A DNA stretch of 6,651 nucleotides, from positions 1 through 6,651 of the forward strand of contig BOBI01000099.1 of NCBI GenBank assembly GCA_026002305.1, in the 5' to 3' direction. The stretch's first letter is position 1; each line of letters starts with the position of its first letter. Under the pieces are notes generated by a model, which searched no databases, was not told the DNA's origin, and saw only the letters and a list, made by a program, of their open reading frames with translations. Positions 1 to 6,295 of the stretch are shown one piece after another. The position numbers and the translations under genes are program-made. The DNA is from Spirochaetia bacterium. GTDB lineage: Bacteria > Spirochaetota > Spirochaetia > Treponematales > Breznakiellaceae.

Positions 1-130
1 TTTTTCTGTAGCTCACTTGACCGAAGCGGGGCGAATAAGCAACTGTGTGCCCAAAAAGGTGACTGTAGCAAGCGTGAGCGAAAGGGAAAATATTTTTGCG
101 CTTAACTGCCGATAAAATCTGCACACCATT

Positions 131-793
131 TTGTCTTACAGACCGCACGCCGTTTTTGTAGATAAGGCAGGAACAGGAGAGCTTGGAGCGGGGTGGGTGG
201 AGAAAATTTTCTATGCGTTTATCGTGCCCCGGAAGGGCTTTACGCAGCCTGCGGCGGTTCACGAGCAATGGCACATTGATTTCTCGTATATCAAAATAAG
301 CGGGGCGTTTTATTATTTTATCAGCATCCTTGAGGGGTATAGCCGCAAGATTTTGGTTTGGGATTTGTGCCAGACCATGGACGGCATCAACGCCGAGGTG
401 CTGGTGGCAAGGGCGAAGGAGCTGTACCCGGAAGCGAAGCCGCGAATCATAAGCGACAACGGCAGCCAATTCTGCTCAAAAGATTTTCGGGAGCTTGTCG
501 TGTTGCTTGAGCTTGAACAGACGTTCACCTCGCCCGCCCATCCGCAGAGTAACGGCAAACTTGAGCGGTTTCACCGCACCTTCAAAACCGGGCACGTCCG
601 GCAGACTGAGTATTTGGGTTATGCCGATGCGAAGGCCGGAATGAGCCGCTGGATTGCCTATTACAACACGGAGAGGCTTCACAGCGCGATTTGGTATTTA
701 CCGCCCTAAGATGTTTTTCAAGGGCGTGTTGAAAGACGGCTTGCGGAGCGCGGGGAAAAACCGCATACTGCAAATATTAACAGACGGAGCTAA
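131..793 (+). pseudogene. IS3-family transposase (OrfB-type, rve/DDE integrase core), truncated and interrupted by a stop
   Basis: Remnant of a DDE transposase that would cut and join insertion-sequence ends. Reading from the TTG at 131, the retroviral-integrase core is plain: HEQWHIDFSYI (Asp at residue 50), IISDNGSQF (Asp 109) and NGKLERFHRTFK (Glu 145), giving the classic DD(35)E spacing, then YYNTERLHSAI. Homology to IS3-type OrfB proteins starts only around KGFTQP (about nt 236). The preceding ~35 residues do not look like the family, the usual N-terminal helix-turn-helix is absent, and an in-frame TAA at 113-115 blocks extension. The frame stops at TAA 707-709 directly after YLPP, yet the same frame continues with DVFQGRVERRLAERGEK, which is the conserved tail of this family, until TAA 791-793. 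A GAA-to-TAA change (Glu in the usual PPED) is the simplest explanation. No terminal inverted repeats were found. I infer a dead IS copy; the 131 start is a frame limit, not a real initiation codon. Confidence 0.85.
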
Positions 794-871
794 TGGCAAA
801 ACCAAACCGCCCGCTCCGAACCACCTAATAAGCTGCCGCCGAAAACGGCAAGTTCCGCTTAGGCGGTACAG

Positions 872-880
872 TGCTATGAT
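872..880 (+). promoter_or_regulatory. candidate extended -10 promoter for the DUF2130 gene
   Basis: TG-C-TATGAT at 872-880 matches an extended -10 element (TGn plus TATGAT, 5 of 6 to TATAAT). No good -35 is visible 16-18 nt upstream, as expected for extended -10 promoters. A start near 887 would leave a leader of about 36 nt containing the AAGGAG site. A small perfect inverted repeat, CCGC-TTAG-GCGG at 855-866, lies just upstream. It was called by eye, so it is tentative. Confidence 0.35.
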
Positions 881-910
881 TACATAGCGTTGATTTTGTT
901 TCATTTAAAA

Positions 911-916
911 AAGGAG
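911..916 (+). promoter_or_regulatory. ribosome binding site fixing the DUF2130 start at 923
   Basis: AAGGAG with a 6-nt spacer to the ATG at 923. The frame is open back to a TTG at 890, but that codon has no comparable site and the extra residues (ILFHLKKEFV) are the translated leader, so 923 is preferred. Confidence 0.8.
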
Positions 917-922
917 TTTGTT

Positions 923-2077
923 ATGAAAGCAATGGAAAGAATAAAGTGTCCTAGTTGCGGCGTCGAAATTGATGTTAATGCGGTATTGCTGCACGAGTTT
1001 GAAGACAAAATGAATGCGGATTATTCTAACCGCCTAAAAACCGAAAAGGAAAAAATCCGCTTGGAGGTTTCTAAAGAATCTGAAGATGCTTTGAAAACTT
1101 TACAAGAATCCCTCAAAGAAAAGTCTGCCCAGGTGATAGAACTAAATAAAACAAAAGCCGAAATTACGCGGCTTGAACTTGAAAAAAACGAGCTGCAGGA
1201 TAAAATTAGAGCGGAAAAGGATGCCGAACTTGCAAACAGACTAAAAGCGCAAAGGGAGGAACAGCAGAAATTTCTTTTGGCGGAACAGCAGCGGATTAAA
1301 AAAGAAGCTGATACCGAAAACCAAAAAAAACTAGCCGAGCTTCAAAAGCAGCTTGACGATCAAAAAGCCTTGGCTACAGAAATGAAAAGGAAAGCTGAAC
1401 AAGGATCCATGCAGCTGCAAGGCGAAGTTCAGGAGCTTGCAATCGAAAACATACTTAAGGATACTTTCCGGTATGATGAAATTTTGGAAGTGCCTAAAGG
1501 CGTAAATGGCGCTGATGTTATACAAAAGGTTAGAAATAATATTGGAGCGGAAGTCGGTATTATTGTCTATGAAAGCAAAAGAACAAAAACTTTTGGTAAA
1601 GATTGGATAAGCAAACTACAATCTGACGGCGATCTGGTGAATGCCGATATTCGTGTTCTTGTTACAGAAGTATTGCCGCAGGGTATTGAGCGTGTCGGTC
1701 AAATAGACGGGGTTTGGGTTTGTACTTTTAATGAGTTTAAAGGCGTCGCATTACTTTTGCGTGACAGCCTTATCAAAATAAGCGAGATGGCTGATACCCA
1801 GACTAACAAGGGTGAGAAAATGCAAATGCTATATGACTACCTTACCGGCAAAGAATTTTCCGCACAATTCAGAGTCATCATCGAAGGTTTTAGCGATTTA
1901 CAGAAAAGCTACCTTGACGAAAAAAACCGCATGGAGAAGATATGGAAAACACGCGAAAAGCAGCTTGAACAGATTCTGCTTAACGCAAACTATTTCCTGG
2001 GATCGATAAAGGGAATTGCGGGGGCTTCTATAACCGACTTGCCGCTTATCGGCAATGATACACCGTGCGGCTTTTAG
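923..2077 (+). CDS. DUF2130 domain-containing protein (coiled coil plus PD-(D/E)XK-like domain)
   Basis: 384-aa cytoplasmic protein of the DUF2130 family, whose function is not established. The N-terminus carries a single CPSCG motif (IKCPSCGVEIDV) resembling half a zinc ribbon; no second Cys pair follows. Residues ~30-175 are Lys/Glu/Gln-rich with no prolines, predicting a long coiled coil. The C-terminal domain begins at about FRYDEILEVPKG and contains GADVIQKVRN, then IIVYESKRTK, DIRVLVTEVLP, DGVWVC and YDYLTGKEF, all typical of the family, ending in a second charged helix (RIWKTREKQLEQ in relatives; here KIWKTREKQLEQ). The Asp of GADVI followed by the E-S-K triplet fits the D...(D/E)xK pattern of the PD-(D/E)XK nuclease fold, to which I recall DUF2130 being assigned; nuclease activity here is inference. 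The gene is visibly AT-richer than the operon to its right and sits beside IS debris, so horizontal acquisition is possible. It appears intact and monocistronic, converging on the flavoprotein gene 8 bp away. Confidence 0.9.
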   Translation: MKAMERIKCPSCGVEIDVNAVLLHEFEDKMNADYSNRLKTEKEKIRLEVSKESEDALKTLQESLKEKSAQVIELNKTKAEITRLELEKNELQDKIRAEKDAELANRLKAQREEQQKFLLAEQQRIKKEADTENQKKLAELQKQLDDQKALATEMKRKAEQGSMQLQGEVQELAIENILKDTFRYDEILEVPKGVNGADVIQKVRNNIGAEVGIIVYESKRTKTFGKDWISKLQSDGDLVNADIRVLVTEVLPQGIERVGQIDGVWVCTFNEFKGVALLLRDSLIKISEMADTQTNKGEKMQMLYDYLTGKEFSAQFRVIIEGFSDLQKSYLDEKNRMEKIWKTREKQLEQILLNANYFLGSIKGIAGASITDLPLIGNDTPCGF

Positions 2078-2085
2078 CTATCAAA

Positions 2086-3813
2086 TTATTTTAAAAATTT
2101 CTTATCCTTTTCGTCCAGATCGAAGCCCAGAGTGCCGCCCGGGTTCATGATGTTGTTCGGGTCAAAGTGATTTTTAAGGGCGCGGAAGACCGAGTATTCG
2201 TTGCGGCCTATGCAGCCTTCCAACCATGGGGCAAACATCTTGCCGATACCGTGGTGGTGGCTTTGGGCGGCGCCGGATTTCTGAATGGCGTCGAGGATGC
2301 CCGCGTGGAACTGGCGGTATTCTTCGGCATCGTGCAGCGGCGTAATGAAAATCCAGTATAGGTTCGCGCCCTGCGGATAGGCGTGGCTTAGGTGGGTCAT
2401 GCAGACGGTTTTGGGGCGCGCCTTTACCACCGCGCGGACATCGCGGTGTACCTTGCCCATGTTTGACCAGTTGACGGTGGCTTCCATGGTGTCCATGACT
2501 ATACCGAAGTCCTGCATGGTATCGCGCATATAGGGGTCGTTAAAGCGGCCTTTTTCCCAGCCTCGTGTAACGGCGCCTGATAAATTAAGGCCGCCAAACT
2601 TTCCGGCGACGCGCTTAACGTTTTTAGCGCAATTCTTTGAAAAGCCCGCCTCGCCGTTTGTAAAGCCCAAAAAGAGGCACATGGCGCCCACCTTCATGCC
2701 GAATAAGTTCAAAATACGGCTTACCGGGCTGTCAACAAGGCCGTATAAGTGCATGGTAAGCGTTGTTTCTTCCGGGTCGGAAAGGCGGAATACCGATGGA
2801 TGGCCGGCCTCGCTCTGCATCATCTCGCGGGCGGCCGCCTGCCCTGTCTCCCAGTCTTTAAACATAAACGAAAAACGCTTAATCGTTTTTGGAGTATGGC
2901 GGAAAATCTTCAATGTAACATGGGTGAGCACGCCGAATGCCCCCTCACTGCCCATCATGATCTGGTCAAGGTCGGGGCCGGTTGCCTTGCGCGGGTAGCG
3001 GTCGGTATGAATGATGCCCACGGGCGTCGCGTAATCCTGCCCCAGCACTATGTCCTGAATACAGCCGTAGTACGTTGAATTCTGCCCCGACCCGTGGGTT
3101 ACGACCCAGCCGCCTACCGAGGAATGTTCAAAACTCTGCGGAAAGTGCCCGCAGGTGTATGCGCGTTTTGCCCCAAAACCTGCAACCGCTTCGTTGAGTG
3201 TTTTTTCGAGTTTAGGGCCGCTCATTCCCGCCTCCACGGTGATTGACTGGTCGGTTTCGTTAAACGAAACCACCTTGTTAAAACGCAGCCGCATATCAAG
3301 CGAGATGCCGCCTTTAACACACTCCACACCCCGCGTTACGGACGAACCGCCGCCGTAAACATAAACAGGGATTTTTTCCTGGCTGCAGAACGCCACGACT
3401 TCCTCAATTTGAGCCTTGGTATCGGGGTAAAGCACCGCGTCGGGCACATTTTCCACTACCTTGTTTCGCGTGCGCAGGATGTCGTACATTGTTTTACCGT
3501 AAGCCACCGAAAGCCGCGCATAGTCGTCGGTGCGCACAAATTCGGCGCCCACAATCTTTCTGAATGTATCAACCTGCGCGGAGGTTAGTGTTATCGGAAT
3601 ATTGAATTCAACTTTTTCGAGCCCCAGATTCTCGCTGTAGTCCTTAAAGTCGCTATCGTTCAGGCCGAAGGTTTCTTTCATCAACTTGTAAAGCGATTCA
3701 CGCGGCGCCTTAATTTGACGCGGAACGCCCCACTTAAAAATTGAGCGGTATGAATCCCGCGGAATGTCGCCGTTAAACCATTTTGGTTCAAAGTCTTTAT
3801 ACGGATGAGCCAT
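2086..3813 (-). CDS. FAD-binding oxidase, alkyldihydroxyacetonephosphate synthase-like
   Basis: 575-aa soluble flavoprotein of the VAO/PCMH superfamily, closest in motif pattern to alkyl-DHAP synthase (AGPS), which swaps the acyl chain of acyl-DHAP for a fatty alcohol in ether-lipid synthesis. The FAD-binding half starts near residue 123 (VPDAVLYP) with YGGGSSVTRG at 153-162, SSVGGWVVTHGSG at 231-243 and TGPDLDQIMMGSEG at 278-291. The cap/C-terminal half has FRLSD (Arg 343, aligning with the conserved Arg of SIRLMD in AGPS), GANLYW (Tyr 486, matching the catalytic Tyr region), SHHHGIGKM with the His triad at 519-521, and DPNNIMNPGG at the end. No signal peptide, membrane segment or peroxisomal-type signal is seen. 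The ATG at 3813 is chosen over an upstream in-frame start because it has AAGGAG 6 nt before it and begins the family-like MAHPYKDFEP; the longer version only adds residues encoded inside the kinase gene. It overlaps the kinase by 17 nt, implying translational coupling. Family membership is firm; AGPS activity is plausible, and a GlcD-like oxidase with another substrate remains possible. Confidence 0.88.
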   Translation of the reverse strand: MAHPYKDFEPKWFNGDIPRDSYRSIFKWGVPRQIKAPRESLYKLMKETFGLNDSDFKDYSENLGLEKVEFNIPITLTSAQVDTFRKIVGAEFVRTDDYARLSVAYGKTMYDILRTRNKVVENVPDAVLYPDTKAQIEEVVAFCSQEKIPVYVYGGGSSVTRGVECVKGGISLDMRLRFNKVVSFNETDQSITVEAGMSGPKLEKTLNEAVAGFGAKRAYTCGHFPQSFEHSSVGGWVVTHGSGQNSTYYGCIQDIVLGQDYATPVGIIHTDRYPRKATGPDLDQIMMGSEGAFGVLTHVTLKIFRHTPKTIKRFSFMFKDWETGQAAAREMMQSEAGHPSVFRLSDPEETTLTMHLYGLVDSPVSRILNLFGMKVGAMCLFLGFTNGEAGFSKNCAKNVKRVAGKFGGLNLSGAVTRGWEKGRFNDPYMRDTMQDFGIVMDTMEATVNWSNMGKVHRDVRAVVKARPKTVCMTHLSHAYPQGANLYWIFITPLHDAEEYRQFHAGILDAIQKSGAAQSHHHGIGKMFAPWLEGCIGRNEYSVFRALKNHFDPNNIMNPGGTLGFDLDEKDKKFLK

Positions 3814-5365
3814 TGTTATCTCCTTGCAGTATGTTGTGCATATCCTCGTAAAGGGGTGCGATTTTTTCAAATATCTTTACGAATACCCGCTCGTGGAGTT
3901 GTTCGTAGAGTTTGTGCTCGCGGTTGTTGGGAAGGAATTCATCTTTGATGTGAACCATCGCGCCGACCGCTTCCTCGTAAGATGAAAAAATCCCCTTCGA
4001 CACGAATGCGGTAAGCGCGGAACCGATACCGGCGGCCTCGTAGGTTTGGGTGCGGTATACCGGCAGACCGAACATAGACGCGGTAATCCGGCAGATTTCA
4101 TCGCTCTGGCTGCCACCGCCCGCCACATACAATGATTTCACCTTGAGTTTGCCGCGTTTTTCCATTCCTCGCAGGCCTTCCATCAGGGCAAAGTTGATTC
4201 CTTCTATGATGGCACGATACAGGTGAACGCGGGTGTGTACGTCGGAGAGGCCGATGACAGCTCCTTTGGCATAAGGCATATCGATACCCGGCGTAAAGTA
4301 AGGTTGAAGAATAAGGCCGTTACAACCTGCGGGTACACCTTTTAGACGCTCATTCAAGAGATGCTCGGCGCTGACACCCAGCCGTTCCGCCTCGGCACAT
4401 TCTTTTGCCGCAAATTCTTTTTTGAACCATGAGAGCAGCCAGTATCCCCGGAATATCTCGATTTCGGGATTGTAGTAACCGGGCACAACGGCGAGGTAGG
4501 GCGGCATAAAAGGCAGCGGGTTAAGGAATTTCTGCGTAGAAATTTGGACGGTGGCTGTGGTTCCAAAGCTCAAAGCCGCCTTCTCGCCCGAAAGCACAGA
4601 CAGCCCCAGTGTCTCGCAACCCTTGTCGCTGCCCGATGCAACCAGCGGGATACCGGCGGGAAGGCCGGTTTCGCCCGCCGCGGCGGGGGTAATTTCGCCT
4701 AACACCGTGCCGGTGCCGGCAAATTCAAACAGTTTTTCGGGCGCAATCTCGAATATCAGCCGCCTAAAGTCATTCGGCTTCATCCAATTTTTGATTTTTG
4801 AATCAAACGGAACATGGGCAATTATGCTTGATACACTGTCAATCAAATTGCCGCAGAGTTTATAGTTTATGTATGTTGAAATGAGTACGAACTTGTCGGT
4901 TTTTTCCCAGATTTCCGGCTCGTTTTGAACAATCCAGTTACAGTGACTGTTCCGCCTCTGTAAGGCGATACCCTCGCTAATCCCGGCAAGTTTTAACAGA
5001 AGCGCGGTAGACACGGGAAAAGGCGGCAGTCCTGTTGTTTTGCGGTCGTCAATCCAGAGGATAACGTCTCGTAAAGGGTTGCGCGCTTTGTCCAGGCAGA
5101 GGACGGTGTCGCGTATCGTGCAGCAGGTAACGGCAACAACATCGTTCCAAAGGCTGCCCGCCATTTCTTTAAGACGAAGCGAATTTTCGCAAAGGCTCTG
5201 CCAGTAAAATCCGGCCTTCTGCTCCGCCCAGCCGGGCTGCTTCGAGTAGTACGGGGTCTCGTAGGATTTTTGCGCCTTAAAGAGGATTTCACCTTTCGCG
5301 TTTATAAGCAGGGCGCGGGCACTCTGTGTGCCTATATCGAATGTTACAACTAGTGGTTCGCTCAT
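3797..5365 (-). CDS. FGGY-family carbohydrate (polyol) kinase
   Basis: 522-aa cytosolic kinase transferring the ATP gamma-phosphate to a sugar or polyol; length is normal for the family. The N-terminal lobe has the phosphate-1 loop FDIGTQSARALL (Asp 10), PGWAEQ at 45-50 and ILWIDDR at 102-108. The C-terminal lobe has ASGSDKGCETLG with the presumed catalytic base Asp 247 (equivalent to Asp 245 of glycerol kinase), LSFGTT at 265-270, the TPGIDMPYAKGAVIGL segment near 358-372 and the adenosine motif AGGGSQSD at 415-422. At the substrate site CTIRDT aligns with NQRETT of glycerol kinase: Arg 85 is kept and Glu is replaced by Asp 86, hinting at a small polyol or ketose rather than glycerol itself; the substrate remains unknown. 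The ATG at 5365 is chosen because the family fold starts within five residues, although no Shine-Dalgarno precedes it and the frame stays open for 48 more codons. It is the first gene of an operon; its stop lies inside the flavoprotein gene. Confidence 0.9.
   Translation of the reverse strand: MSEPLVVTFDIGTQSARALLINAKGEILFKAQKSYETPYYSKQPGWAEQKAGFYWQSLCENSLRLKEMAGSLWNDVVAVTCCTIRDTVLCLDKARNPLRDVILWIDDRKTTGLPPFPVSTALLLKLAGISEGIALQRRNSHCNWIVQNEPEIWEKTDKFVLISTYINYKLCGNLIDSVSSIIAHVPFDSKIKNWMKPNDFRRLIFEIAPEKLFEFAGTGTVLGEITPAAAGETGLPAGIPLVASGSDKGCETLGLSVLSGEKAALSFGTTATVQISTQKFLNPLPFMPPYLAVVPGYYNPEIEIFRGYWLLSWFKKEFAAKECAEAERLGVSAEHLLNERLKGVPAGCNGLILQPYFTPGIDMPYAKGAVIGLSDVHTRVHLYRAIIEGINFALMEGLRGMEKRGKLKVKSLYVAGGGSQSDEICRITASMFGLPVYRTQTYEAAGIGSALTAFVSKGIFSSYEEAVGAMVHIKDEFLPNNREHKLYEQLHERVFVKIFEKIAPLYEDMHNILQGDNNGSSV
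3820..3825 (-). promoter_or_regulatory. ribosome binding site inside the kinase gene, for the FAD oxidase
   Basis: AAGGAG (on the - strand) lies 6 nt before the ATG at 3813 and within the last codons of the kinase (encoding part of LQGDN). Its position supports the downstream start and coupled translation of the two proteins. Confidence 0.8.
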
Positions 5366-5368
5366 ATA

Positions 5369-5383
5369 TGGTATTCTATACCA
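5369..5383. promoter_or_regulatory. candidate operator: perfect inverted repeat over the kinase -10 box
   Basis: TGGTAT-TCT-ATACCA is a perfect 6-bp inverted repeat with a 3-nt centre. It completely covers the proposed -10 hexamer and ends 3 bp before the kinase ATG. Such a placement is typical of a repressor operator. No regulator gene is present in the window. It could instead be a hairpin in a longer transcript. Confidence 0.4.
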
Positions 5384-5401
5384 GTTTAACGAAGTAGGCA
5401 A
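5373..5401 (-). promoter_or_regulatory. candidate promoter of the kinase-oxidase operon
   Basis: On the - strand TTGCCT (5401-5396; 4 of 6 to the -35 consensus), a 17-nt spacer and TAGAAT (5378-5373; 5 of 6 to the -10 consensus). The -10 box ends only 7 nt before the ATG, so transcription would begin at or next to the start codon, consistent with the missing ribosome binding site. Read by eye; an upstream promoter giving a long leader is the alternative. Confidence 0.4.
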
Positions 5402-5731
5402 ACAAATAGGTAAACAAACAGCAATGCTAAATTTGAGTCCCCTCCGAAAATCAGGCCGTTTGAAATACCGTAGACCGCATTTTGATGCGGATACTGGGAA
5501 ACCATGCAAAGACGACTTGCATATAGACAGCTATTCCACCATTTTTTCTTGTCCGGTCTTAAGTATCATCATTGCTATCAATGCACCGTGCCATCCTTGG
5601 CACTGGAACTTTACTATTTTTTAGTAATAAAAATAAAATATAATAATTATGCCAAGCCTCCCCCACCGAAAGGTGGGTTCTTACGCCGCTAACCGGAAGA
5701 ATAAATAATGGAGGCGGTCTATGCCCGCGCT
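5384..5731. other. gene-free intergenic region with a cluster of perfect inverted repeats
   Basis: About 350 bp between the kinase start and the GNAT stop. No convincing gene on either strand: the open frames lack ribosome sites and family-like sequence. Perfect palindromic stems with short loops occur at 5475-5490 (CCGCAT/ATGCGG, loop 4), 5504-5522 (ATGCAA/TTGCAT, loop 7), 5570-5583 (CATTG/CAATG, loop 4), 5588-5603 (GTGCCA/TGGCAC, loop 4), 5611-5627 (TTACTA/TAGTAA, loop 5) and 5662-5677 (CCCACC/GGTGGG, GAAA loop). A very AT-rich block spans 5607-5650. A weak - strand promoter-like pair (TTGGCA 5655-5650, 17 nt, TTTTAT 5632-5627) could start a long kinase leader. Possible identities: structured leader or small RNA, a palindromic mobile-element remnant, or transcription terminators. 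Confidence 0.5.
5662..5677. repeat. CCCACC-GAAA-GGTGGG hairpin
   Basis: Perfect 6-bp GC-rich stem closed by a GNRA-type GAAA loop on the + strand. It is the strongest stem in the intergenic region. No T-run follows directly on either strand, so it is not a textbook terminator, although it lies downstream of the GNAT gene and could end or stabilise that transcript. Its shape and flanks (AAGCCTCC before, TTCTTAC after) loosely resemble the end hairpins of IS200/IS605 elements. Confidence 0.5.
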
Positions 5732-6295
5732 TTATTGTAAATATATATCCCTGCGCATACTGATATTTTTACGGTGTTTATTAAATGGTTCTTCGTTAAT
5801 TAAAAAGCCATTTTTCTTGTAAAAAGTCAGGACGCTTTCATTATGTTCTACATCGGCATCTACGGTAATGAAACGACAGGCAAAAAGCGTTTTGTTGCAG
5901 AGTTGAGCCATCGCAAGAGCCGTCTCAATCATAAAAGTTCCAACGCCTTTGTATTTTTCTTGATGCGCCGCCGATACCGCAAGTTTAGCAATCTTTATTG
6001 CCGGAACAGTTTTGAAAGGATAATCAAGACTGTGCAATTCTTTTTCATTGACGCTTAATTTTATGGCATCGGCAATGAGCGACATATAAGCGGCAATCCC
6101 CTTGTCCGCCTTATCCCGCAACAGCCAGGTAAGGGCTATATGGTCGCTTTGGGAACGCAGGGCTTCCTGCGTTAAATAGTCATTATACTCACCGATAGGG
6201 CAGTCAAAACGGCTTACCGGATCATCATTCGCAAGTATCTCAATATCAAAAAGGCTTTTGCCGTTATTGAGGGTAACGGTTGTTCGCTTGCTCAT
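5732..6295 (-). CDS. GNAT-family N-acetyltransferase, TacT/AtaT-like candidate toxin
   Basis: 187-aa cytosolic acetyl-CoA-dependent acetyltransferase. The FDCPIGEYNDYL segment (30-41) corresponds to the FxCG...LNxxL opening of TacT/AtaT-type toxins, which acetylate aminoacyl-tRNA and block translation. Motif A runs through IAKLAVSAAHQEKYKGVG (102-119); the acetyl-CoA pyrophosphate loop is KYKGVG, with Lys where Arg/Gln is usual. ITVDADVEHNESVLTFYKKNGF (from 143) supplies the second conserved block, including Tyr 159 at the position of the proposed catalytic Tyr. Length is slightly above the usual 160-175. The ATG at 6295 overlaps the stop of the 51-aa gene (ATGA) and has no strong ribosome site of its own, so translation is probably coupled. 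Only a weak 4-bp stem (GCGG/CCGC) follows the stop. GNAT membership is secure; toxin activity is inferred from the motif pattern and gene arrangement, and acetylation of a metabolite or protein is the alternative. Confidence 0.82.
   Translation of the reverse strand: MSKRTTVTLNNGKSLFDIEILANDDPVSRFDCPIGEYNDYLTQEALRSQSDHIALTWLLRDKADKGIAAYMSLIADAIKLSVNEKELHSLDYPFKTVPAIKIAKLAVSAAHQEKYKGVGTFMIETALAMAQLCNKTLFACRFITVDADVEHNESVLTFYKKNGFLINEEPFNKHRKNISMRRDIYLQ

Noticed and set aside
2..115. Frame open from the left edge to TAA 113-115 as the end of an upstream gene
   Set aside because: About 37 codons, no recognisable family, and a second frame is open over nearly the same span; too short to call.
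834..850. TGCCG/CGGCA stem after the transposase as a terminator
   Set aside because: Only 5 bp with a 7-nt loop and no T-run; could as well be IS-end sequence.
654..887. + strand 77-codon frame overlapping the transposase end
   Set aside because: It is a shifted frame; the conserved transposase tail lies in the original frame after the stop, and this frame matches nothing.
890..922. Upstream TTG start extending the DUF2130 protein by 11 residues
   Set aside because: No ribosome site before it, whereas AAGGAG sits ideally before the ATG at 923; the extension is translated leader.
5366..5509. N-terminal extension of the kinase
   Set aside because: The FGGY fold begins directly at the ATG at 5365; the extension is not kinase-like and runs through the palindrome and promoter region.
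5328..5692. + strand frames of 62-98 codons in the intergenic region as small genes
   Set aside because: They have no ribosome sites or family features, and partly run antisense to the kinase or through the hairpin cluster.
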